Shown here piece by piece: positions 31,053 through 38,429 of a DNA stretch of 64,000 bases; the first letter of the stretch is position 1; each line of letters opens with the position of its first letter. Origin of the DNA: Pseudoflavonifractor sp902362925 (GTDB lineage Bacteria; Bacillota; Clostridia; Oscillospirales; Oscillospiraceae); NCBI GenBank assembly GCA_902362925.1, contig CABIYL010000019.1; one strand, given 5' to 3'. The translations under genes were made by a program, and so were the position numbers. A model generated the notes under the pieces. The model had not been told where the DNA came from. It was given only the letters and a program-made list of their open reading frames with translations, and searched no databases.

Positions 31053-31582
31053 TGGAAATCCTCCCGCAGATACCTGGCAAGTATTTTCTTGGCGGTGCCT
31101 AACCGGGACTTAATGGTTGGCAATGGTGTATTGGTCATTTGAGCAATCTCTTTTGCGGTATATTGATAAAAATAGTATAGGAGAATTACCTCACGCTGCG
31201 GAGCTGAAAGTTTGGTTAGAGCATTTTTGATGGTCACGGAAACGACGACTGATTCATCAAGCAAGGGAGCTGAATCCGGAAGGTTGATATCCACATTTTC
31301 TGGAGGTCCAGCACGCCGCTGCATCCGAAAGAAATCCATGCATTTATTGTGCGCGATTGTAAAGAGCCAGCTATCAAACTTCTTCCAGGGAAAATAGTTT
31401 TTAATGTTTTGCATCATAGCAACAAAGACATCTTGTGTCACATCATAGGAATCTTGTTCATGCCCTATTAACTTAAAAACATATCCATAGATGCGGGGAT
31501 ACCAACGATGGATTAAAAGGTCCAGTGCACTTTTATCACCGCTCTTGATACCGCGCACCAAATCAAAGTCGCTGTATTTCAC
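31049..31582 (-). CDS. ECF-type RNA polymerase sigma factor
   Basis: A 177-residue group IV sigma factor. Region 2 spans LDLLIHRWYPRIYGYVFKLI to FDSWLFTIAHNKCMDFFRMQ; region 4 is LTKLSAPQREVILLYYFYQY followed by TAKEIAQMTNTPLPTIKSRL. ATG 31582 follows AGGTGGTGAG. It leads the operon sigma, membrane protein, two permeases and ATPase, so it probably directs its own operon in response to a signal sensed by the membrane proteins. A clear ECF promoter could not be picked out upstream. Confidence 0.9.
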   Translation of the reverse strand: MKYSDFDLVRGIKSGDKSALDLLIHRWYPRIYGYVFKLIGHEQDSYDVTQDVFVAMMQNIKNYFPWKKFDSWLFTIAHNKCMDFFRMQRRAGPPENVDINLPDSAPLLDESVVVSVTIKNALTKLSAPQREVILLYYFYQYTAKEIAQMTNTPLPTIKSRLGTAKKILARYLREDFQ

Positions 31583-31728
31583 TGGCTCACCACCTTGTCC
31601 ATGTCAATACAACGATATATACGCATAAAAAGGATGAACCGATTTTCGTATGATGGGGGAATTTTGTCAAGTATAGGGGGCTGTGAAGGCGATACTCCGC
31701 CAATCCTCTTTCTAATTTCAGGCAGGCA

Positions 31729-31737
31729 TGTTATAAT
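31729..31737 (+). promoter_or_regulatory. Extended -10 element upstream of LytTR regulator
   Basis: TG-T-TATAAT at 31729-31737 is an extended -10; the -35 region (TTTCTA, 31709-31714) is weak. It would give a leader of about 100 bases containing GC-rich hairpins. Confidence 0.45.
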
Positions 31738-31843
31738 AATTTACCTTAAATGTAAGCAAGCGCCGTCCGAAGCCCAATGGGGCAGCGGGCGGAGAGGTGT
31801 CCGGGAGCGCATTCCGGCAGTCATCCACGGGAGGAGAGGGAAG

Positions 31844-32548
31844 ATGGTACGCATAGCGGTTGCGGAGGACGACGCGGCGTGGGCCGGGCAGCTGCGGCAG
31901 TATGTGGAGCAATATGCCGCCCAGACTGGCCGGAGTCTTGACCTGACGGTTTATAGCGACGGGAAAAGCCTTGTGGACGAGTACCACGGCCAATTTGACG
32001 TGATTCTTCTGGACGTGGAGATGCGCTTTCTGGACGGCATGGCCACGGCCGAGATAATCCGGCGCACGGACCCCGAGGTGGTCATCATCTTCATCACCAA
32101 CATGGCCCAGTACGCCATCCGGGGCTATGAGGTAAAGGCCCTAGACTATATGCTCAAGCCGGTGAGCTACGACACCTTTGCCCAGCGGCTGGGCCGGGCG
32201 CTGAGCCGGATACACCGCCGGGAGAAGCGCTTTATTGCCCTGACCGTGCGGGGTGGGGTTATGAAGCTGGCCACGGAGGACATCACCTTTGTGGAGAGCC
32301 AGGGCCACCGGCTGATTTACCACACCACCACCGGGGAGTTTACCAGCTCCGGCACCATCAAGGAGGCCGAGGAGATGCTGAGCGGCGCATCCTTCTTCCG
32401 CAGCAACAAGGGCTATCTGCTGAACCTGGAGCATGTGGAGGGCGTACAGGACGGCTGCGCGTTGGTAGCAGGGCAGAAGCTTCTTATCAGCCGGGCCCGG
32501 AAGGCGCCTTTTATGGAGGCGCTGGCCGCCTATCTGGGAGGTAGATGA
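31844..32548 (+). CDS. LytTR-family response regulator
   Basis: A 234-residue regulator of the AgrA/LytR type. The receiver domain begins VRIAVAEDDAAWAGQLRQYV with the phospho-Asp in VILLDVEMRFLDG and the Lys in YMLKPVSYDTF. The LytTR DNA-binding domain follows (FIALTVRGGVMKLATEDITF to RSNKGYLLNLEHVEGV). ATG 31844 has GGAGGAGAGGG upstream. Its stop overlaps the GHKL kinase gene by four bases, forming a two-component pair that runs divergently from the ECF operon. Confidence 0.92.
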   Translation: MVRIAVAEDDAAWAGQLRQYVEQYAAQTGRSLDLTVYSDGKSLVDEYHGQFDVILLDVEMRFLDGMATAEIIRRTDPEVVIIFITNMAQYAIRGYEVKALDYMLKPVSYDTFAQRLGRALSRIHRREKRFIALTVRGGVMKLATEDITFVESQGHRLIYHTTTGEFTSSGTIKEAEEMLSGASFFRSNKGYLLNLEHVEGVQDGCALVAGQKLLISRARKAPFMEALAAYLGGR

Positions 32549-33858
32549 GGATGTTCACAGAGGATATTCCCCGTCTGTATACCGCTCTGGCTGAGTGGAT
32601 GAGCTGCATGATCCTGCTCTTCCTGGTTCCGAGGCGGCTGAAGGGGTGGCGCTTTGGCCTGGCTGCCGGCGGGGCGCTGATTATAATGTATGTATGGCTG
32701 GAGGCAACCCGGGCCTTTACCTCGGTGCTCTGGATGCTGGCCATGGCCGTTGCGGTGGGGCTGATGTTCCTGATGATGCTGCTGTTGGGCCGGATGAACG
32801 CCGTCACCACCGCCTACTGTACCATCCGTGCTTTCCTGCTGGCGGAGTTTGCCGCCTCTCTGGAGTGGCAGCTGTACAGCTTTTTCCACCAGAGTGTGGG
32901 GCTGTCCCACTGGATGATATCGCTGTTCTCCATGGCAGTGGTATACGCCGCTGTATTCTCTGTCAGCTACTTCATAGAGCGCCGGGCCGCACGGGGCCTT
33001 CCGCCCCCTGAGATGACCTGGCGGGAGCTGCTGTCCGCTGTGGTTGTTGGTGTCTCGGCATTTCTCATCAGCAACCTCAGCTTTGTCTGGTCGGATACCC
33101 CCTTCAGCAGCTCCATACGCCAGGAGATTAACAACATCCGCACTCTGGTGGATCTGGCCGGTGTGGTGGCGCTGTACGCCTACCATGTGCGGCTCTATGA
33201 CCTGAACAGCCGCCGGGAGCTGGACGCCATCAAGAACATCCTGCAAAATCAGTACGTCCAGTACCGCCAGTCCCGGGAGTCCATTGACCTCATCAACCGG
33301 AAATACCACGACCTCAAGCACCAGATCGCCGTGCTCCGTGCGGAGCAGGACCCGAAGGAGCGGGCCGCCTTTCTGGACAAGATGGAGGAGGAGATCCAGC
33401 ACTATGAGGCTCAGAACAAGACGGGCAATTCCGTGCTGGACACCGTGCTCACCGGCAAGAGCCTCTACTGTGCCAAGCACAACATCAAGCTCACGGCGGT
33501 GGCGGACGGAGAGGCGCTGCACTTTATGGAGGTGGTGGATATCTGCACCGTATTCGGCAACCTGCTGGACAACGCCATCGAGTATGAGCTGACCGTGCCC
33601 AACAAGGAGCTGCGCCTGATTCACCTGGAGGTGTCCACTCGCCGTGGATTTCTTCTGATCCGCTGCGAGAACCACTTTGAGGGGGAGCTGGTCCTTCATC
33701 AGGGCCTTCCCAGCACAACCAAATCGGACACCAATTACCACGGCTACGGGCTGAAGAGCATCCGCTACACCGCGCAGAAATACGGCGGGAGCATGACGGT
33801 GAGCAAGGAGGACACCTGGTTTGTGGTGACTCTTTTGATTCCGCTTCCTCCGGCATAA
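32545..33858 (+). CDS. GHKL-type sensor histidine kinase (AgrC-like)
   Basis: A 437-residue kinase. The first 210 residues contain about six membrane spans (for example LLFLVPRRLKGWRFGLAAGG, then AMAVAVGLMFLMMLLLG). The kinase core has the H-box KYHDLKHQIAVLR, N-box VFGNLLDNAIEYEL and the GHKL-type G-box YHGYGLKSIRYTAQKYGG. It is coupled to the LytTR regulator. No peptide-precursor gene (agrD-like) or processing protease is seen nearby, so the ligand is unknown. The start could also be ATG 32551. Confidence 0.9.
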   Translation: MRMFTEDIPRLYTALAEWMSCMILLFLVPRRLKGWRFGLAAGGALIIMYVWLEATRAFTSVLWMLAMAVAVGLMFLMMLLLGRMNAVTTAYCTIRAFLLAEFAASLEWQLYSFFHQSVGLSHWMISLFSMAVVYAAVFSVSYFIERRAARGLPPPEMTWRELLSAVVVGVSAFLISNLSFVWSDTPFSSSIRQEINNIRTLVDLAGVVALYAYHVRLYDLNSRRELDAIKNILQNQYVQYRQSRESIDLINRKYHDLKHQIAVLRAEQDPKERAAFLDKMEEEIQHYEAQNKTGNSVLDTVLTGKSLYCAKHNIKLTAVADGEALHFMEVVDICTVFGNLLDNAIEYELTVPNKELRLIHLEVSTRRGFLLIRCENHFEGELVLHQGLPSTTKSDTNYHGYGLKSIRYTAQKYGGSMTVSKEDTWFVVTLLIPLPPA

Positions 33859-33868
33859 TGTGTTTTTC

Positions 33869-33899
33869 GGGGCCCCTGTGTCAGACGCACAGGGGCCCC
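33869..33899 (+). terminator. Strong hairpin after the GHKL kinase gene
   Basis: A 12-bp stem GGGGCCCCTGTG / CACAGGGGCCCC around a seven-base loop. No T-run follows, so it may slow rather than end transcription. Confidence 0.55.
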
Positions 33900-34029
33900 G
33901 GATTGTCTGTACATGGCACTGGGGAAGGGGATAGGGCGGGCTGCATTGACAAAACTGACCGGACAGCGGACAAAAGCCGATCTTCTTTTTATATGAAATG
34001 AAATAAAAGGGGAGAACCGCAAAAAATCG

Positions 34030-34058
34030 TTGACTTGAATCTGTTTGGAGCGTATGCT
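34030..34058 (+). promoter_or_regulatory. Promoter of the potassium-uptake genes
   Basis: TTGACT (34030-34035), 17 bases, TATGCT (34053-34058). Transcription would begin near 34065 and leave an untranslated leader of roughly 155-185 bases. Confidence 0.65.
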
Positions 34059-34146
34059 ATACTTGTTTCTATATGGGGCTTTATAGATGAAAGCACCGTG
34101 ATTTCCTTTTATTATAGAGGTTTGGGTTCCCGGAGGAAATGATACA

Positions 34147-34189
34147 AACAGCATACCGGAGCGGAGCGCCATCCCTTCGGTATGCTGTT
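34147..34189 (+). promoter_or_regulatory. Hairpin in the ktr leader
   Basis: AACAGCATACCG (34147-34158) pairs with CGGTATGCTGTT (34178-34189). It ends about 30 bases before the first possible start of the TrkH/KtrB gene. I could not match it to the c-di-AMP (ydaO) riboswitch, which would be the expected control of potassium transport; see findings. Confidence 0.5.
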
Positions 34190-34221
34190 CTGTGTAAAAA
34201 TGGAAAATTGCGGAGCAATTG

Positions 34222-35634
34222 ATGTCCGCTCATCGTTCTGGAGGCGTTAGCTTGACAAAACATATTGGTTTATGGTTCAGGGATGTGCTGATCCGAAGAA
34301 AGAGTATGAATGCCACCCGCATTGTGGCTGGAAGCTTTGCCATCATTATTCTGTTGGGAACACTGCTGCTGATGCTGCCCGTGGCATCCCAGAACGGCCA
34401 GAGCGCCGGATTCCTCACCAGTCTGTTTACCGCCACCTCCGCCACCTGCGTGACCGGCCTTGTCCCGGTGGACACAGGGATGAGTTGGACCTTCTTCGGA
34501 CAGCTGGTCATTATTCTGCTGATCCAGGTGGGCGGTCTGGGCTTTATGACCGTACTGTCCCTGTTCTCGCTGCTGCTGCGCCGCCGCATCGGCCTGTCCG
34601 AGCGGCTGATCATGGCATCCACGCTGAACCTGAACGACATGGACGGCGTGGTCCGGGTGGTGCGCCATGCGCTGATGGTGACATTCACCTTGGAGGGCAT
34701 CGGCGCGGTGGTGCTTTCCACCCGGTTTATTCCTCAGTTCGGCCTTGTAGGCGGCATCTGGCGGGGAATTTTCCACGCGATTTCAGCCTTCTGCAACGCC
34801 GGATTTGATCTGGTTGGCGGAAAGTTCGGCGCCTTTACAAGTCTTGAAGGATATAATAATGATCCGCTGGTGCTGGGCACGATTATGGTGCTGATTGTAT
34901 CCGGCGGCCTGGGCTTCTTCGTATGGGAGGATATTCTCCGGGCCAGAAGTTGGAAAGGGTTTTCCTTTTATACGAAAATGGTGATCAGCGTTACCGCCGG
35001 GCTGCTGATTGGCGGCATGGTGTTCTTCCTGTGTGTGGAGTATAACAACCCCGCCACCTTCGGCTCCATGCCGCTGCCCCAGAAGATGCTCAACGCGCTG
35101 TTCCAGTCGGTGACGCTGCGCACAGCAGGCTTCGCCTCCTTTAATCAGGGCGGTCTGCTGGACAGCTCCATTGTGGTCTCCTGCGTGCTGATGCTGATTG
35201 GCGGATCCTCAGGCTCCACCGCCGGCGGACTGAAGACGGTGACGGCGGCGCTGCTGCTGCTGAGCCTGCGCGCCAACCTGGCGGGCCGGGAGCAGGTGAC
35301 CATCCGGGGCCGGGCCATCTCCTACCGGAAGGTCATTGACGCCATGACCCTGGCACTGATCATCGTATTTCTGTTCATGACAGGCTCCATTCTGATCTCT
35401 CTGGTGGATGGAGTACCCTATCTCCATGCCGCCTTTGAAACGGCGTCGGCACTGGGCACGGTAGGCGTTACAGTGGGCATTACACCCACGCTGAGTCCTG
35501 TTTCCCATGTGATACTTATCTGCCTGATGTATCTGGGCCGCATCGGTGTCCTTACCTTCTCCATGGCATTCCTGACCCGGAATCGCTATCCGGCTAAGAT
35601 TAAGTATCCGAATCTGGACATTATGATCGGCTGA
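34222..35634 (+). CDS. ktrB: TrkH/KtrB family potassium uptake channel subunit
   Basis: A 470-residue membrane protein of the superfamily of K+ transporters. It contains the repeated pore signatures, for example FTATSATCVTGLVPVDTG (about 70-87), FHAISAFCNAGFDLVGGKFG (about 190), SVTLRTAGFASFNQG and ETASALGTVGVTVG, plus the GGSSGSTAGGLKTVT segment typical of KtrB. ATG 34222 (GGAG six bases upstream) is chosen; TTG 34252 with GGAGGCG is a good alternative. The TrkA/KtrA partner follows 57 bases downstream. Confidence 0.92.
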   Translation: MSAHRSGGVSLTKHIGLWFRDVLIRRKSMNATRIVAGSFAIIILLGTLLLMLPVASQNGQSAGFLTSLFTATSATCVTGLVPVDTGMSWTFFGQLVIILLIQVGGLGFMTVLSLFSLLLRRRIGLSERLIMASTLNLNDMDGVVRVVRHALMVTFTLEGIGAVVLSTRFIPQFGLVGGIWRGIFHAISAFCNAGFDLVGGKFGAFTSLEGYNNDPLVLGTIMVLIVSGGLGFFVWEDILRARSWKGFSFYTKMVISVTAGLLIGGMVFFLCVEYNNPATFGSMPLPQKMLNALFQSVTLRTAGFASFNQGGLLDSSIVVSCVLMLIGGSSGSTAGGLKTVTAALLLLSLRANLAGREQVTIRGRAISYRKVIDAMTLALIIVFLFMTGSILISLVDGVPYLHAAFETASALGTVGVTVGITPTLSPVSHVILICLMYLGRIGVLTFSMAFLTRNRYPAKIKYPNLDIMIG

Positions 35635-35691
35635 CGGCGGACAGAGCCGCCGATTCTGTATCCGCCAACAGCGGAGAAAGGTGAACTTATC

Positions 35692-36345
35692 ATGAAGACT
35701 TTTGTTGTCATCGGACTGGGCCGCTTCGGTACCGCAGTGGCCACCGAGCTGTGTGAACTGGGGCACGAGGTGCTGGCTATTGATGCCAGCGAGGAGGGGG
35801 TGCAGCAGGTGGCCGACCGGGTCACCCACGCCGTCGCCGGCGACGCCCGGGACCCTGCCGTGCTCCGCGCTCTGGGCGTGCGCAATTACGACTGTGCCAT
35901 TGTGGCCGTGGGCGACGACGTGGGCAACAGCGCCCTGATTACCCTGAATCTGAAGGAGATTGGCGTCAAGAGGGTCATCTGCAAGGCCCAGAGCCATGTC
36001 CACCGGAAGGTGCTGGAGAAGATCGGCGCCGACCGGGTGGTGTTCCCTGAGCACGAGATGGGCGTCAAGCTGGCCCAGGGGCTGTCCAGTTCCAGTGTGC
36101 TCAACTTTATCGAGCTGTCTGACGACTTTGGCATTGTGGAGCTGGAGATCCCCAAGAGCTGGCAGCACCGCTCCATCCGGGATCTGGATGTCCGGGCCAA
36201 GCATCACGTCAATATCATCGCCGTCCGCAAGGGGAGCACCGGCCAGCTGGACGTGGCCCCCGGCGGCGACTATGTTCTGGAGGCCAAGGACGCCGTGGTG
36301 ACCCTGGGCCGGAACGAGGACATCAACCGCCTGCACGACCTGTAA
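35692..36345 (+). CDS. ktrA: TrkA/KtrA regulatory subunit of potassium uptake
   Basis: A 217-residue cytoplasmic protein with an RCK N-domain (FVVIGLGRFGTAVATELCEL, a Rossmann nucleotide-binding site, and IDASEEGVQQVADRVTH) and a TrkA-C domain from about residue 135 (VELEIPKSWQHRSIRDLDVR). RCK-N binds ATP/ADP or NAD and gates the KtrB channel; RCK-C is a known c-di-AMP site in Firmicutes. ATG 35692 follows GGAGAAAGGTG. Confidence 0.93.
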   Translation: MKTFVVIGLGRFGTAVATELCELGHEVLAIDASEEGVQQVADRVTHAVAGDARDPAVLRALGVRNYDCAIVAVGDDVGNSALITLNLKEIGVKRVICKAQSHVHRKVLEKIGADRVVFPEHEMGVKLAQGLSSSSVLNFIELSDDFGIVELEIPKSWQHRSIRDLDVRAKHHVNIIAVRKGSTGQLDVAPGGDYVLEAKDAVVTLGRNEDINRLHDL

Positions 36346-36371
36346 GCGGCAGGAGAGAGAAGGAGGCCCCT

Positions 36372-37130
36372 ATGGAGCACATTACCAGCCGGCAGAACCC
36401 TCTGATGGTCCGCATCAAAAAGCTGGGGCAGAGCCGCGCTCTGCGCAGGGAAGAGGGGGTTTTTGTCTGCGAGGGGCCCAAGCTGATAGAAGAGGCCCTG
36501 AAGTGGGGCGCCTGCGTGGAGACCCTTCTGGCGGCGGAGGGGAAGCCTCTGCCCCAGGGCCTGACCGGTGAGAGCCGCCAGGTGGAGGTGCCCGACAGCC
36601 TTCTGCGGGCGGTCTCCTCGGTGGAGACACCCCAGGGCCTGCTGGCCGTGTGCCGCAATCCCGGACTCACACCGCCGGACAAGCTGACCGGCGGGCGTTA
36701 TCTGGTGCTGGACGGGGTCCAGGATCCGGGCAATCTGGGCACCATCTGGCGTACCGCCGATGCCTTCGGCGCCGACGGCCTGCTGCTGGTCAACGGCTGC
36801 GCCGACCCCTGGAGCCCCAAGACCATCCGGGCCACCATGGGCGCCTGCTTCCGCCTGCCCGCCTGGGAGGCCGACCTGGAGACCGTCCGGTCCCTGCTGG
36901 ACGGGGCGGATATCCCCCTGTACGCCACCGCCTTGCGTGAGGACACGGTGGACGTGCGGGATGTGGACCTGAAGCGTGCGGCGGTGGTCATCGGCAGTGA
37001 GGGGCGGGGTATCTCGGAGGAGGCCCTGGCCCTGTGCCGCAGGACCATCAAAATCCCCATGCGTGCGCGGTGTGAGTCCCTGAACGCCGCCATGGCGGCA
37101 GGGGTTGTGCTGTGGGAGATGTGCCGGTAA
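36372..37130 (+). CDS. SpoU/TrmH family RNA 2'-O-methyltransferase
   Basis: A 252-residue SPOUT methyltransferase. An N-terminal substrate-binding domain (REEGVFVCEGPKLIEEALKW) precedes the knotted catalytic domain with motif 1 LDGVQDPGNLGTIWRTADAF (about 118-137), motif 2 VVIGSEGRGIS and motif 3 IKIPMRARCESLNAAMAAGV. These bind S-adenosylmethionine and modify rRNA or tRNA; the exact target is not evident. ATG 36372 lies behind GAAGGAGG. dprA follows 19 bases downstream. Confidence 0.9.
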   Translation: MEHITSRQNPLMVRIKKLGQSRALRREEGVFVCEGPKLIEEALKWGACVETLLAAEGKPLPQGLTGESRQVEVPDSLLRAVSSVETPQGLLAVCRNPGLTPPDKLTGGRYLVLDGVQDPGNLGTIWRTADAFGADGLLLVNGCADPWSPKTIRATMGACFRLPAWEADLETVRSLLDGADIPLYATALREDTVDVRDVDLKRAAVVIGSEGRGISEEALALCRRTIKIPMRARCESLNAAMAAGVVLWEMCR

Positions 37131-37149
37131 AAAAGGGGAGGGGACGGCT

Positions 37150-38376
37150 GTGGCAGCGCTGAAATACTGGATTTGGCTCACCACGAGGCGGGGCATGACG
37201 CCCCTTCAGACCTTCCGGCTGCTGGACCATTTCGGCACGCCGGAGGCGGCCTACTTTGCCGACCGGGAGGAGTACCGCCTGTGCGGCCTGACCGACTGGC
37301 AGCAGCGCACCCTGCTGGACAAGAGCCTGGACGGGGCGGAGCGTATTTTGGGCGACTGCGACCGGCTGGGCATCCGCATCCTCACCATTCAGGACGCAGA
37401 GTACCCCGAGCGCCTGCGGCAGATTGAAAACCCGCCCTGTGTATTGTATGTAAAGGGAAAGCTCTTCCCATTTGATGAGCTGGTGACGGTGGGCGTGGTG
37501 GGCACCCGGCGGCCCACGGAGTACGGAAAAATCATGGCCGGCCGCCTGGGTATGGAGCTGGCCAGAGGGGGCGCGCTGGTGGTGTCCGGCATTGCCCGTG
37601 GACTGGACGCCGCGGCGCTGCGTGGCGCCCTCAAGGGCGGAGGCAGCGTGGTTTCGGTGCTGGGCGGCGGAATCGACGTGGTCTATCCGGCGGAAAACCG
37701 CTGGCTCTACGAGGACGTGGCGGCAGCCGGTGCCCTCATCTCCGAGTATCCGCCGGGGACAGAGAATAAAGGAGAGCATTTCCCCATCCGCAACCGGATT
37801 ATCAGCGGCCTGTCCCTTGGCGTAGCCGCTGTGGAGGCGGAGGAGCACAGCGGCACCCTGATCACCATGCGTCTGGCCCTGGACCAGGGGCGTGACGCCT
37901 TCGCGGTGCCCGGCAACGCCGACGCACCCATGAGCCGGGGCACCAACCTGCTCATCCAGCGGGGCGAGGCCAAGCTGGTCCTGTCTGGCTGGGACATTTT
38001 GTGTGAATACGAACAGCTGCTGCCCGGCCGTGTGAGCCGGCCGGAGCCTCTTCCCGTGCAGGTGGAGGCCGCCCGGCTGGAGGTTCCGGAACCCCCTCAG
38101 GAGCCGGAGCGGCAGGAGACGGTGACCGCTGAAACGGTTGACAAGCCTGATGAAATGGCATATATTACCTTAGAAGACGGCGCGCTGACCGATGACGAGC
38201 GGGACATTCTCCTGGCTCTGGAGGGGCGCGGGCTGCGGACGGACGATCTGGTGGAACTGACCCAGATTCCCGCCCGCAGGGTGTCCAGCGCTCTGACCAT
38301 GCTGCAAATCCACGGCTATGTGGAGGAGAAGGCGGGCAGGCGTTTTGAGAGCACCGTGGTATTGAAGCGAGAATAA
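37150..38376 (+). CDS. dprA: DNA-processing protein DprA
   Basis: A 408-residue protein that loads RecA onto incoming single-stranded DNA. Helical N-terminal region (about 1-75), Rossmann core with VVGTRRPTEYGKIMAGRLGM (about 117) and SGIARGLDAAALRGAL, then GGGIDVVYPAENRWLYEDVA and PIRNRIISGLSLG, and a C-terminal winged helix (LTDDERDILLALEGRGLRTD) after a Pro/Glu-rich linker. Start GTG 37150 behind GGGGAGGGG. It precedes topA, the standard order in Firmicutes. Confidence 0.93.
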   Translation: MAALKYWIWLTTRRGMTPLQTFRLLDHFGTPEAAYFADREEYRLCGLTDWQQRTLLDKSLDGAERILGDCDRLGIRILTIQDAEYPERLRQIENPPCVLYVKGKLFPFDELVTVGVVGTRRPTEYGKIMAGRLGMELARGGALVVSGIARGLDAAALRGALKGGGSVVSVLGGGIDVVYPAENRWLYEDVAAAGALISEYPPGTENKGEHFPIRNRIISGLSLGVAAVEAEEHSGTLITMRLALDQGRDAFAVPGNADAPMSRGTNLLIQRGEAKLVLSGWDILCEYEQLLPGRVSRPEPLPVQVEAARLEVPEPPQEPERQETVTAETVDKPDEMAYITLEDGALTDDERDILLALEGRGLRTDDLVELTQIPARRVSSALTMLQIHGYVEEKAGRRFESTVVLKRE

Positions 38377-38429
38377 GCGAGAGAAGCCTGGCCCCATGGA
38401 GCGGCCGGTTCCTCTTTTGGAGGTATATC

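Noticed and set aside
34059..34221. c-di-AMP (ydaO) riboswitch in the ktr leader
   Set aside because: The conserved elements of that riboswitch are not found; only one hairpin is clear.
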